A DNA stretch of 64,000 bases from Panax quinquefolius (lineage: Eukaryota; Streptophyta; Magnoliopsida; Apiales; Araliaceae). A program made the translations under genes and the position numbers. Below are positions 34,430-47,430 of the stretch, piece by piece. How positions within the stretch are numbered: position 1 is the stretch's first letter; each line of letters begins with the position of its first letter. The notes below the pieces were generated by a model that ran no database searches, was not told the origin of the DNA, and was given only the letters and a program-made list of their open reading frames with translations. The stretch covers positions 121,268,307 to 121,332,306 of the forward strand of contig CM035164.1 of assembly GCA_020205615.1 (NCBI GenBank), read 5' to 3'.

Positions 34430-34740
34430 TCAGTAATGGCTTTTGAAGCTACAGTTATGGGATTTTTTATGTGTTTATCTTAATGCAGGTGATTAACTGT
34501 TTGTAATGAATCTCTTTAGTTGTAATGAATCTCTTTGATCAATTAAGGTAGTTTTTATATTTTGGTTCTATTTTTGACTTCTTTGAATAATGATTGGTTT
34601 GTTGATGGTAACAAAATTTATAGCTAAATGGTTAGTCTATGGAATGATTGAATCATAGCTAAATGGTTATGTATATGGTGATAAGGAACCGCTGAATTCT
34701 GCCAAGACTTTTCCAGATTTTTAAGTACAAACTAAAATAG

Positions 34741-35045
34741 GATTATGTTTCCTTTAATTATCTTGGATAATATTTATATTGCTTGATCCATGTTTGGATG
34801 GCCAGAATAAATTATACTTTTGTAGGTATTGGAACAATATGTGGAATTGAACTTTGTTATCCATATAATCTATATCAACGGGAATTAATGGATCAATATT
34901 AGTCTTTTTTGGTTCTGAAACACTATTAGCCAACATTTGTTTTGTTAAATACAAACTAAAGTAGTAGTAATATGTTTCCATTAATGATATTGGAGAATAT
35001 TTATATTACTTGATCATGTTTAGATGCTCGGAACGAATTCTAAAA
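34741..35045. repeat. Direct repeat inside the Helitron 3' region
   Basis: 34741-34815 and 34970-35045 share GATTATGTTTCC or AATATGTTTCC, then GATAATATTTATATTGCTTG or GAGAATATTTATATTACTTG. Shorter duplications (AATCATAGCTAAATGGTTA, TAGCTAAATGGTTAG) lie near 34620-34665. Confidence 0.7.
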
Positions 35046-35159
35046 TCTTAGAACATGAAATAAAATGACTAATGTATTTTAATTTGATACTCTAAAAGAT
35101 TTTTATTTTCAATTATTTTGCATATTTTATTAGTCAAGTGAAGTTGTTTAATTTTAATT

Positions 35160-35188
35160 CCCGTGAATCGCACGGGTTCAATTACTAG
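35160..35188 (+). other. Helitron 3' hairpin and CTAG terminus
   Basis: Stem CCCGTG / CACGGG with loop AATCG at 35160-35176, then twelve bases to the final CTAG; insertion before T. Confidence 0.85.
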
Positions 35189-36206
35189 TTGTAAGTATAT
35201 AACAAAAATTATTAATTACAAAATTTGTTTTATTTTAAACTTTTACGAGTCATACCAATTTTAAAGTTTAATTAATATGCTGTCGTTTGAACTCAAAAAT
35301 CAAATTATATTCTAATTTTAGAACTGAGAGAGTATACTTTAATGTGATTTTTTTCAATATTATAGGGTTGTTCATCTGTCAATTCTTTTTTTCGTTATAA
35401 TGATTTATGCATATTAATAACACAATTTTCTCGGTAAAATCAAGATTAAGATTCCCTCTATTATACTTATTCTCTCATTTGTCTCAATATACTATACAGA
35501 TATTACATTTGGAGACAAAATAAAATTCGTTGCAAATAATTAGCGATACAATAAAATTCGCCGCAAATAATTGTATCACTAAAATGTCGTTAAAAATAAT
35601 ATTTATATTGTTAAATCTGTATCGAGAGAAATTAGAGGACAAGTGTAATGGTGTCTCGCATGACATTGGTATTGTTTAGATTTGTTCAAATATTGTTTTG
35701 AAACATGTATTCTAATCATTAGTTACAATTGTCTATACGTTGGTAAAAAATTAGGGTTCTTTACAGAAATATACAACAATTAGAAAGTAATTACACCATT
35801 AGTGCATTCACAAAATAATTACAAAAATAGGGTAACAATTTCAAACCATTCAATTTCACATTAATAAGGAAATCTAAAATCAAGGAGAAATAATCGCCAT
35901 AATTAATCATTCAAATTTGAACCATTCAATTTCACATTAATAAGGAAACCTAAAATCAATGAGAAATAACCGCCATAATTAATAATTCAAATCAAAATTT
36001 TGAGATCTAACAACAAAAACAAATCCATAATTCAAATCAAAAGGAGGGCAAAAATAAAAAAATATCTTCTACATCCTAATTTTCATCTCCCTCACCGCTC
36101 ATTCTCTTAATCATCGTCTTCTCTCTCATCCCCTTCATCATCCTCATCCTCATCCTCATCTGTTGTGAATCTCCAGAAGTCCTTGGTTGCGTTGCCGCTA
36201 CATCGC
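35189..36206. other. Intergenic DNA with a 76-bp duplication and an acidic coding tail
   Basis: 35845-36000 holds two copies (76-bp period) of ACCATTCAATTTCACATTAA plus CGCCATAATTAAT. At about 36100-36205 the minus strand reads NATKDFWRFTT followed by an Asp/Glu-rich tail and TAA. That could be the C-terminus of a gene cut by the LTR at 36207; the family is not recognised. Confidence 0.45.
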
Positions 36207-39200
36207 TGTAACGCCCCCAAAATAGGTCCAATCCAACCAACCTATTCTGAGTCGCCAAAAATATGGTACAGAAAACAACTATAACTTTATTACTACAATT
36301 GTTGTGCAAAATATAACAACACATATGTTGTGAGTTTTGATAAAAATATATACCAACTAGGACTCATGTCCCAATCTTGGATAGTACGTCACAATGACAC
36401 CTTATATAAAGGTACAGTCAAAAATTATTTTAGAAATCAGAATCTTTGGAAAGTACTCAAGGAAACCTTTGTACATGGGAGGCCATACGTCTAAGTTATG
36501 ATAGATATCATATGCCCACAGAATTATCCTTGGTTAACCCAATAGACCCCAAAGAAAAACGAGAAGATTACTATCATATTCTTTCCAATGGTGAGTCTTC
36601 TCTTGACATACCATTATCTCCACCGTCTCTAATTGAGAATTATACTTCAACCAAACTCCAAGATCATATAGATAGTGCTTGTAGATATACTCAGCAAGTG
36701 GATGTGCACAACCTTGTCTTATGATAACACGAAGTCGCATGTCATTAGACATCTTGTATGATAGTGGCAAAACACCCTTCCAACGTTGGGTTCGCCTCAT
36801 CCTATTTGGTTCACCAAATATAACTACAAAATGATGTATAAAATACAACACACTTTTCTATATCTTGTTTTAGGAGAACCTCCACAAATGCAGACCACCG
36901 CTTTATTCCCCTTACCCCCCGGCCAACCCACCCAATTTACACTCTTATTACCTGAAAGGAATTTTGAAGCAAAAGGGTGAGCACAACTAGCTCAGTAAAG
37001 AATATTATGACTAAAGATAATTAAATTTTCAATAGCCTTCATCAATAATAAATCAGAGATTTAGAACATATGGTAGATGATAAAACTTTTCAACCATAGT
37101 TGCAGCGGAACGAACAATCCGTTAGAAGAGTCAAATAGACCATAAGATCTATTATCTTCTCCATGTTAAAAGTTCACCAACAATGTTTTAACCCTGTAAC
37201 ATCAATCAACAGTTCATGTCCACAATCATGTGAATAACTCATAATCATAAATGTAGTTCTAAATTCCTTTTCGCATTCAGGACGAAGATAATTTTCATCA
37301 CCTGTCTTAACCTGAAACATCAAAGATCATGGTTATACCAAATTACGCCTCTGCTCATAATCATACTAATAAATTCATCTTTTACACTACGGGCCAAAGA
37401 TATTCATCAACAGCTTCATCTTCGCACTACAAAAGCCAAAGATATTCAACAACAGTCATCTTTGCACTCTACGGTCAAAGACATTTATATCTCAAAGAAA
37501 TACATAATCATTTCGAAATTTATATAAACCATAATTATAACCATGTTGATCAATTCACCTTGCACTTTAAGCTAAAAATATTCCATTGTAAATTCAATGG
37601 TCATGATCATACTGGTCAACAATTCAACTTTGCACTACTGGCCAAAGAGAACCCATAGTCACGATCATACCAATACTTTACCCATCTTTATACTTAAGTC
37701 AAAGAGAAATTCCATCACCAGGGTTATAAAAATGTTATATATGATAATAAAAACAATAGGATCAACAACTACATTTAATTTCAAGAGCAAGATTCATAAA
37801 TCAATGATTTCATAACACCTTAATCCAAATGTTATAAATCACTTAATAATCTCATAATCTAATATTATTAATATTACCACAATATCTTAATCATTTCTTA
37901 AACTTATAAACAATTTATTTTAATTGTTTATACTTTACTAATTAATGCATTTAATCATTCTAAAATGCCAAACTCATAAGATTTCATCACCAATAACCAA
38001 AATCCTCATCAAAAATCTGCATATACCTTATATAGGATTCTTAAGCCATAAAATCCTATTTTTCAAATTTCTTACTTCACATAACATATTTAATTCATTT
38101 ATTCATAACTAGACCATTTTCATGAAAAATACCCAATCAGTTCCAAAAATATTTATTTTCTGAGATTTAGCATAATATAGTCCCATATTGAACATATATT
38201 TTTCTCAGAATTTTTAAAATTCATTTACTATTTTTCATATGGCCAAAACTGCCGAATATTTAGACATTTATCATAAATTATACTTTTGTCCAAACATTCT
38301 GAAATTTAAACAGTATACTTCTGTTATATACATGTACTCCCAATAAAAATTTCATCAATTTTGGAGTTAACCACCAGGAGTTATAAGCGTTTACTTTTAA
38401 AATAGTCTTTTCTCATAAAATCCATAACTCTTAATCTATACATCAAAAAATCGCCATTTTTGGACACAATCAATAAAACTCATCAAATTATCATTTCAAA
38501 TTTTTCCAGAATTTTTGAAGGTTCAAAAAAAATTCGAAACTGAAAAACATAATAACCCTTAAAATCTCTTACTATCCCTTACCTCAAAAGAGCAGTATTG
38601 GAATGTCGGATATAACGCTGAATGAACTTGCACCGTATAGCAACACTCAAGATATCTAAATACTCACAAAATACGCTCGATAATATAGAGAGAGAAAACT
38701 TCAGTTTATGGTGTGATTTTCAATTCTAACCTAAGCACCCTATTTATAGGAAATTGCTTAGAACATCAAAGCAGAAAATTTAATAAAATATTAATATTTT
38801 CTAAATTTTTTCCTACGTCCACTTAGACTTCTGAATTCAGCATGTTTTGCAACACATGTGGGCTCACCAATCACACAACACATGTTTTTCTTTTAAAAAA
38901 TATTTAAAACTTCAAAAATCAATTGTTCCAGAACTTCAATAATTCACAATAAATAGCTCTTTTATCAGAAAAATTCGAACCACATGTTTTTTACATAGGA
39001 AATTTCATTATCTAAAACTTTGCAGAAGAAAGTTTTTCCAAATTCCAAACAGAAATTGACCGAAATCCACAAACGGACGATTTTACAGGCTATAATCAAA
39101 TTTCAGTCAAAAAATGGGCCCACAAACATGTTTAACATCTTTTAAACAATTTTTGTAACAAAAATACTCTTCCTCCTCATTTATTCATATATCCCACATT

Positions 39201-39867
39201 CATTGTAAAATATCACAATTATTATGTTATTAAAATATAATAATATATTTAAATGAATTATTTTATCAGAAAAGATAAAATATCAATTTTCAACAATCGT
39301 CACATTAAAAATTTTCTCCATCTATATCCACATAAAATGAATATTTTCCTTATCATATAAATCACTAATTAACTATTCATAAATAATATTACAGAATCAC
39401 AATACTGGCAACCAGGCCGTTCCCAGGAAAGAGGGGGCTTTCCAATAAGAATTTCTCCTTACTGGCACGCAATTAGATGACCAAACCTCCCCTTAGACAG
39501 AACTTTCTAGACATTGCCAATAATGTTATCTAGTAATATTATTAAAATAATATGAATCATTGATCTGATAATAGGAAATACTGTATAGTGACAATTATTA
39601 AAACAACAATAATATAAAATATCAACGTAGCAATTATTGAATCAATAAAATAAAATATTGAATAAAGAATTATCGTAACAATTATTGAGTAGTGCCTTCT
39701 TACGTAAAAAAAATATCATGCTTCGTGAATAGTACTCGTGAATAGTAACTCATGAATAGTAACTCGTGAATAGTAACTCATGAATAGTAACTTATGAATA
39801 GTAACTCATGAATAGTAATTATAAAAAAAATTGAATATTTTTATTTCATAAAATTCGGGGTCTTACA
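36207..39867 (-). repeat. F2 LTR (3' LTR of a minus-strand element)
   Basis: On the plus strand TGTAACGCCCCCAAAATAGG to CGGGGTCTTACA, then the polypurine side ATCTCCCCTCCTTATG. At 3.66 kb it is about 1 kb longer than the solo F2 LTR, partly because of inserted sequence at about 36365-36860. Reverse TATA at 38741-38748. An array of GTGAATAGTAACTCATGAATAG units is at 39724-39815. Confidence 0.8.
36365..36860. other. Foreign segment inside the F2 LTR
   Basis: Not matched in the solo F2 LTR. It begins with CAATCTTGGATAGTACGTCAC, which resembles the internal spacer of elements B (about 15080) and D (about 59770), so the edge may be retroelement interior. Both strands have open frames (plus 36446-36724, 92 codons; minus 36851-36534, 105 codons with KMSNDMRLRVIIRQGCAHPL). 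No family is recognised. Confidence 0.45.
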
Positions 39868-40181
39868 ATCTCCCCTCCTTATGAAATTTCGTCCCCAAAA
39901 TTTATGTACTTGATATTTCAAAGAATTGAGAATACCTTCCTTTCATTTCAGATTCCATCTTCCTTGTCATCATGATTTCTCCATTGCTCATCTCCTGTAT
40001 TTCAGATATCATTCTAGAATGCAGCTTCAAAACAATGGTTAATTGAACAAATTAACATATCACATAATATCCCGATATTATGACTGACCAATAAATAAGC
40101 TTAGGTAGGACACACTAGCGAAGGATTTACTCGTCTCTCCCCTCCTAGTTCTATTCTCTGATCTCCGCTAGAGACCATATT
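39868..40181 (-). pseudogene. Internal remnant of the F2 element
   Basis: Only the two ends of an internal region remain. 39868-39960 is the polypurine side; about 39985-40181 is the complement of the leader before gag as in element C (48545-48712), ending at ACCATATT just short of the primer site. Everything between is deleted. The F1 LTR at 40182 interrupts the leader. Confidence 0.7.
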
Positions 40182-42663
40182 TGTGACGCCCCCAAAATTA
40201 GGTATACATCACCCATCTTGGGTCGTCAGATACATGGTACAAAATTCAAATACAACTTACTAAGACAACTGTCGTGTACAATACGACAAAACATAACTGT
40301 GAGTTTGAATACAATTATTGTCTACTAGAGATTATACAAACTCAAAAGGAGTTCTCATTACAATTATTAACACACTATTTCACAGAATAGTGAGGACTAC
40401 TAATGATATCATCTAGACCGTCACTCCGTTCCCCGACTAGTCCTCGCTATGTTCTCATTTCTCAAGAGAACAAAGAAAGAAAGGGTGAGCTCAACTAGCC
40501 CGATAAGAAATATTCTCGACTAAGATAATGCGAGAATAAATTATCGTTAGCCTTCAACGATGTTAAACGATAAAATATAACAACATCAAGTTTAATCTGC
40601 GGAATAAGCAATCCATTAAAAGAGTCAAGTAGAGAATAAAATCTACTATCTTTTATGATTTAAAAGGTTTTTCATGACTTTTATCATTGGGACTCAAATT
40701 TTAATAAATAATCCACTTCATCGAATCACCCATGCACTACTGACCAAGGATATTCTTTAGTATCACGACCATAAATTATCCATGCATTACAAACCAAGGA
40801 CATTCGTGTATTCATTAATGGTCATGATCATGCCAACAATCGTCCATCAATGCACTACGGGCAAATGATAACTTTACCACATCATTTGTAATATTACGGT
40901 CATGATTACACCGAATAATCCACGGTCATAATCATACCAAGTCCATCTATGCACCACAGCCCACGAGATGACTTTCAACATAATATAAACATGAGGATGA
41001 TGACAATGATATAAGAATTCAATAAAACAAGTTCAAGAATTAATTTATCCAAGAACTAATAATGTCCAAATTGTCAACATGATACTGCTTTGTAGAGTAA
41101 AATTCAAGAATGATTAGAAGAATATTTCCATGAAAAGATACTGGATGAAGCGCAAATATCAAGGATATTATACTAATTTCATGGAGTATAGAAGTCAAAA
41201 CTTTAACCAACTGAGTATAATAAAGAATGGAATAACAAAAGAAATCACCATACATGCTGTACTTCGCATAGACAGGTTATTCCAACAGAATAATAATAAC
41301 GGAACCAGGTCAGGCAAAATTTGCACCGACAAGATGTTCCAACAGAATAATAAAGACGGAACCAGTCCGTGTAAAACACATAAACGTGATGTTCCAAATG
41401 TAATAATAATAAAGATAGAACCAGTGTCCTGTAAAACACACAAAGCAGGATGTTCCAATGAATAATAATAATAAAGATGAACCGAGTCCGGTGTAAAACA
41501 CACGGACATGGATGTTCCAATGTAATAATAGAAGAATGTCACCAAGTATAGGGTAAACCAGCATATCTGAGTTATTCCAATGAATAATAAGCAATGGAAT
41601 AACAACAGTTCTCTTCATGAATAAGAAAGAATAACACCACTTACATTAGTAGTAGATTGAATACTGCAGAGTGGTGTAGTAATGTAATACTCTTCTTCTT
41701 TCTCTCTTATTCTCTCTATACTTTCTCTCTCTATAGCTTGAATGAATTCGTAAAAAATAATGAAGCACTAGGCCTCTATTTATAGAAGATTTCTAGCTTA
41801 GCACTTGAAATGTGAAAAGGCAAGTGGCTTGACGACTGGTGATGTGAAAAGAAAAGTGGTTTGACGCCTGTAATGTGAAATGACAATTGGTTCGACGCCT
41901 GTAATATGAAACGACAAGTGGTTTGATGTCTGGTAAAGGTAGATACTATTGACGAAGGTAATTACTATTGACGAAGAGACTCTTAGATGATAACATATGG
42001 GCCCCCCATAAAATAACCAAACTTACCATAAACGTCTCATAATAGACTCTTTATATACATCAAGGATTGAATAAATATTACCACAAATCATTTTATTTTT
42101 AATCAACACATATTTAATCTTTCAACAATTATTAATCATTTATAACTTGTCGTCTCAATTATTGATTTAATAATATAACATATTATATAGATGATCTTGT
42201 GACAATAATTGAATCAATAATATAAGAGATATGATCGCGAGAATTCTTCGTAGAGTAATAATTGAGTATAATGAGTGACTTCTCACGTAAGCATCAATAA
42301 TCAATACTGTAGCTACTACTTATCTGCAACCACGCCAGACATCTTGTACTTTTACTACTACCGTAGTTCAACGGTTTTAACGGTAACACCTCCGTAGTTA
42401 TTTTCATAAAGTATTTTTATCGTTTTCTCAATCCAACAATAATTCCGTTGTGGGGTCCACTAATGATTGTCTTGTCGTCATTTAATATTTCCCGACAAAA
42501 AGAATATTCTCCCACCAAACGAATATTTTATAACAACTTGCTTACTTTGCAAAATTTATAAATATTACCCACAACTATAACATTATATCAAATTTACTCG
42601 ATAATATTCAAAAATAATATTTATAGAAAATTCATCTTTATTTATAAAAGTTGGGGTCTTACA
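40182..42663 (-). repeat. F1 LTR, 3' LTR of element E
   Basis: TGTGACGCCCCCAAAATTAG to GTTGGGGTCTTACA, 2482 bp, followed by the polypurine complement ACCTCCCCTTCTTATG. Reverse TATA at 41777-41784. Only about two 19-bp array units remain (near 41945-41975); the minisatellite is at about 41280-41530. Confidence 0.9.
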
Positions 42664-44811
42664 ACCTCCCCTTCTTATGAAATTTCGCCCTCGAAATTAG
42701 TGTACATACCTGGTATGTCGAAGAGGTAAGGATACCTTGATTTCATTTCAGATTCTAACTCCCAAGTAATTTCCTCAACATCGTGGTTTCTCCACAAAAC
42801 TTTGACTTGAGGTATAACCTTGGAGCGTAGAATATGTTCCTTCTTATCCAAGATTTGAACAGGAACCTCTTCATACGTCAAATCTTCCGCTATTTCGTCC
42901 GGTTCTAACTCAATAATGTGGTTCGGGTCTTTCACATATTTACATAACATGGATATGTGAAAAACATTATGAACACGAGACATACTTGGCGGTAAAGCGA
43001 GTCTATAGGCCACAGTTCCTACTCGATCGAGTATTAAAAATGGGTCGATGAATCGAGGATTGAGTTTTCCTCTCTTTCCAAATCTCGTAACTCCTTTCCA
43101 TGGAGCAACACGCAACAACACATAATCTCCTATATCGAATTCCACGTCCTTTCGATGAAGATCAGCATAACTCTTTTGTCGATCTTGTGAGGTTTTTATA
43201 CGTTGTCGGATCGTTTGAATCTTTTCAGTAGTCATACGTACCAACTCCGGTCCCAACAACGTTGCTTCACCCACCTCATCCTAGCATACTGGAGAATGAC
43301 ACTTTCTTCCATACAACGCTTCGAATGGAGCCATGCCAATACTTGCTTGATAACTGTTGTTGTAGGAAAACTCCACCAATGGTAAGAACTTGTCCCAACT
43401 TCCCTTTAAATCAAGGACACAGAGTCTTAATAGATCTTCAAGAGTTTGAATAGTCCTCTCCATCGTTCATCTGGCTCGAGGATGATATGCCGAGCTAAAT
43501 CGTAACTCTGTGCCCATAGCTTTTTGCAAACTAACCCAAAATCGTGAAGTGAATCTTGGGTCTCGATCAGAAACTATGGATACCGGCATACAATGCAGTC
43601 TTACAATCTCGTTTATGTACATACGAGCAAGACGTTCAAGTGTATAAGTTTCTCGATCGGTAGAAATGAAGCGAGACTTGGTCAATCTATCAATAATGAC
43701 CCAAATCGCATCTATGCCTTGAGAAACCTTAGGAAGACCAGTAACGAAATCCATGGTAATGTGCTCCCACTTCTATTCTGGAATTTCAAGTGGTTGCAAT
43801 GGACCTTTTGGTACTTGATGCTCCGCTTTAACTCGTTGACAAGTTAGACACCTTGAGATAAACAACGTTATCTCTCTCTTCATATTGCTCCACTAAAATG
43901 TATGACGAATATCATGATACATTTTGGTACTCCCGGGATGGATTGTAAACGGTGTGTTATGCGCCTCCATCATGATTTTATACTTTAAATCAGGGTCGTT
44001 AGGAACACAAAGTCTGGAGTTGACTCGAAGTATTCCTTCTTAATCAATTCTTGCTTCCGGCATAGCACCTTCTTGCACTTTCTTCCTTATACGCATCAGC
44101 TCCAGGTCTGTAACTTGAGAAGCTTTAACTTTATCGATTAAAGTCGGTTCTATTCGTATATTCATCATCATCACATGGGTCCCTGGAGTCTTTAACTATA
44201 TCTCCATCCTTTGCAAGTCACACAAAATGGGCCTTTGCATTGATAATATCGCACTCGTACTTGCATATGATCTTCTACTCAATGCGTCAGCTACCACGTT
44301 CGCTTTTCCAGGATGGTATTGGATGGTATGATCATAATCTTTCAACAGTTCAAGCCAACGTCGTTGTCGCATGTTGAGTAAAGAAATATTTGAGGCTTTT
44401 ATGATCCGTAAAGATCTCCACCTTCTCCCCATACAAGTAATGCCTCCAAATCTTTAGTGCGAAGACAACAGCTGTCAACTCTAGATCATGAGTAGGATAA
44501 TTTCTCTCATATTCTTTGAGTTGTCTTGAGGCATAGGCTATGACTTTTCCATGTTGCTTGAGAACACATCCCAACCCTTTGCCCGAAGCATCACTGTAGA
44601 TGACAAATCCCTCCAAGCTAGATGGTATTGTCAGAACAGGTGCCGAAATGAGTCTCCTCTTGAGTTCTTGAAAACTCTTCTCACATTCTTCGCTTCAACC
44701 GAACTTTGTATCTTTCCGAGTCAGTTGAGTCAATGGAGTAGCGATTCGAGAAAATCCTTCCACGACTCTCCTATAATAACCAGCTAAACCGAGAAAGAAA
44801 AGCGTTATTCG
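42664..44811 (-). pseudogene. Element E pol: RT end, RNase H, integrase, chromodomain
   Basis: Reading from 44811 down: RT end (FFLGLAGYYRRVVEGFSRIA), RNase H 44616-44196 ([20 protein letters not shown], then [28 protein letters not shown]), integrase zinc-binding region about 44030-43830, integrase core 43754-43281 (IIDRLTKS, SDRDPRFTS), and C-terminus 43274-42675 with a chromodomain (VKVLWRNHDVEEITWELESE). Stops after HPRAR and after SPVC (TAG where TGG is expected) and frame changes in RNase H break it. Chromodomain plus long LTR point to a Tekay/Del-type chromovirus. The RT start, protease and gag are missing because LTR sequence begins at 44812. Confidence 0.85.
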
Positions 44812-45986
44812 TGGCGCCCCCAAAAAATAGGTATACATCACCCATCTTGGGTAGTCGGATACATGGTACAAATTTAAATACAACTTACTAATATAAGCGT
44901 AAGTATGCAATACGACATAAAGCGTGAGTTTGAATACAATATTGTCTACTTATAGATCATACAAACTCAAAAGGAGTCCTCATTACAATTATTATCACAC
45001 TATTTCACGAATAGTGAGGACTATTAATGCTATCCTCCGGACCATTACTCCGTTCCCAGACTCGTCCCAAATATATTCTCTCATTTCACGAAGAGAACAA
45101 AGAAAGAAAGGGTGAGCTCAACTAGCTCGATGAAATATTATGACTAAGATAATGCGAATAAATTATCATTAGCCTACAACGATGTTAAACCGATAAAATA
45201 TAATGAACATCAAGTTTAACTACAGCGGAACCGTAAATCCATTAAAAGAGTCAAGTAAAAATAAAATCTACTATCTTTTATGATTTTAAAAGGTTTTTTC
45301 ATCATCATTATAAATTTGAGACTCGACTTTAATAAATATTCCACATCATCGAATCACCCCTACACTACTGACGAGGATATTCTTTAGTATCACGACCACA
45401 ATTATTCATGCACTTCACGGGCCAAGAATATTTGTGTATTCATTAATAGTCATGATCATGCCAACAATCGTCCCATCAATGCACTTCAAATGCCACCGAG
45501 GATATTTACCACATCATTTGTAACATTACGATTATGATTACAATGAATAGTCTCTGGTCATAATCATACCAAGTCCATCTATGCACTCTGAAAGCCACGA
45601 GATGACTTTCAACATAATATAAACATGAGGATGATGACAATGATATAAGAATTCAATAAAACAAGTTCAAGAATTAATTTATCTAGAACCAATAACATCC
45701 AAACTGACGGCATGATCTTCTTTTTGAGAGTAAAATTATATAATATCGAGAAGAATATTTCCATGAAAGGATACTAGATGAAGCGCAAATATCAAGGATA
45801 TTCCACTAATTTCATGGAGTATAGAAGTCAAAGTTTTAACCAATTTGGGTATAATAAAGAATGGAATAACAAAAGAAATCACCACGCATGCGATGGATAA
45901 GAGCGCGAGTTATTCCAATGAATAATAAATAATAACGAATTGGTCCCAAGTAGTAAACGCATGCATGTGATATTCAATGTAATAGT
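44812..45986 (-). repeat. F1 LTR, first piece, interrupted by element C
   Basis: Begins TGGCGCCCCCAAAAAATAGG (decayed TGTGACGCC end). It runs into the minisatellite and stops at AATGTAATAGT, where element C is inserted; the same LTR resumes at 55901. It is either a separate insertion or the 5' LTR of element E after an internal deletion. Confidence 0.8.
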
Positions 45987-46607
45987 TGTAAGACCCGACT
46001 TTTATAAATAAAGATGAATTTTTTCAATAAATATTATTTTGAATATTATGGAATAAATTTGATATAATGTTATAGTTGTGGGTAATATTTATAAATTTTG
46101 CAAAGTATGCAAGTTGTTATAAAATATTCGTTTGGTGGGGAATATTCTTTTGTTAGGGAATATTCGTACAATGGCTCAATCATTGGTGGACCCCCACAAT
46201 GTAATTATTATCGGATTGAGAAAACGACAAAATATTTTATAAAAATAACTACGGAGGTGTTACCGTTAAAAAAGCTGTTGAACTACCCTATGGTAAAAAT
46301 ACAACGATGTCTGGCGTAGTTGCATAGTAGCACACTTATTGATTATTGATGCTTTACGTGAGAAGTCACTCAAATTATGCTCAATTATTGCTACAATAAT
46401 TGCGCGTCATATCTCTTATATTATTGATTCAATTATTGTCACAATATCATCATATATAATATGTTATAGTATTAAATCAATAATTGAGACGACAAGTTAT
46501 AAATGATTAATAATTGTTGAAAGATTAAATATGTGTTGATGAAAAAAAATGATTGTGGTAAGTTTGATTATTTTATGGGGGCTCATATGTCATCATCTAA
46601 GAGTCTC

Positions 46608-46747
46608 TTCACAATATAGTAATTACCCTTGTGAATAGTATTTACCTTCGTCGAATAGTAATTACCTTCGTCAATAAGTAATTACCCTTGTGAATAGTAT
46701 TTACCTTCGTCAATAGTATTTACCTTCGTTAATAGTAATTACCTTTA
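46608..46747 (+). repeat. 19-bp array in element C 5' LTR, about 7 units
   Basis: Units of AATAGTAATTACC or AATAGTATTTACC joined by TTCGTC or CTTGTG. Confidence 0.9.
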
Positions 46748-46879
46748 CTGCACGTCAAACCACTTGTCATTTCACATTACAGAGGCCGAACCACTTGTCG
46801 CTTTCACATTACAAAGCGCCAAACCCGATTCGTCAAGCCACTTGCCTTTTCACATGCGGTCTTTAAGCTAGAAATCTTC

Positions 46880-46887
46880 TATAAATA
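46880..46887 (+). promoter_or_regulatory. TATA box of element C 5' LTR
   Basis: CTTCTATAAATAGAGGCC, downstream of the 19-bp array. The same box is at 54253-54260, 57062-57069 and 62717-62724 in the other F1 LTRs. Confidence 0.65.
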
Positions 46888-47118
46888 GAGGCCTAGGGCT
46901 TCATTATTTTTCACGAATTCATTCAAGCTATAGAGAGAAAGTATAGAGAGAAGAAGAGTATTTTGTTACTACACCGCTGCGAGATTCAATCTCCTACCAA
47001 ATGTAAGGGGTTATTCTTTCTTATTCATGAAGAAATAATTTGTTATTCCATTACTTATTATTCTCGTTGGAATAACTTTTGTAGATACGCTGGTTTACCC
47101 TATACTTGGTGACATTCT

Positions 47119-47430
47119 TCTATTATTCTATTGGAACATCCTGTCTGTGTGTTTTACACCGGACCTGGTTCCGTCTTTATTATTATTCTGTTGGAACATC
47201 ATGTCTGTGTGTTTTACACCGGACCTGGTTCCGTCTTTATTATTATTCAGTTGGAACATCCTCGTCATGTATTTTACACCGACCGGTTAAAATCTTTATC
47301 ATTCTGTTGGAATATCCTATCATGTGTTTTTACACCGGATCTGGTTCCATCTTTATTATTCTGTTGGAACATCACATGCTTGTGAATTTCACCGACTTCG
47401 TTCCGTTATTATTATTCATTTGGAATAACT
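47119..47430 (+). repeat. About 60-bp minisatellite in F1 LTR
   Basis: Units of TATTATTCTGTTGGAACATC, TGTGTGTTTTACACCGGACC and TGGTTCCGTCTT in tandem, five to six copies. Equivalent blocks: 12960-13150, 18185-18380, 41280-41530, 54495-54800, 55901-56140, 57335-57600, 62985-63260. Confidence 0.88.

Larger units (their letters stand above)
31885..35188 (+). mobile_element. Helitron (3' part defined; 5' end not located)
   Basis: The right end is ...CCCGTGAATCGCACGGG-TTCAATTA-CTAG, followed by T. That is a 6-bp-stem hairpin ending 12 bases before a terminal CTAG, the classic plant Helitron 3' signature. The RPA-like pseudogene lies inside in the same orientation. The given start is the pseudogene start; the true 5' TC end lies left of it and could not be picked out. 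No Rep/helicase ORF is seen. Confidence 0.75.
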
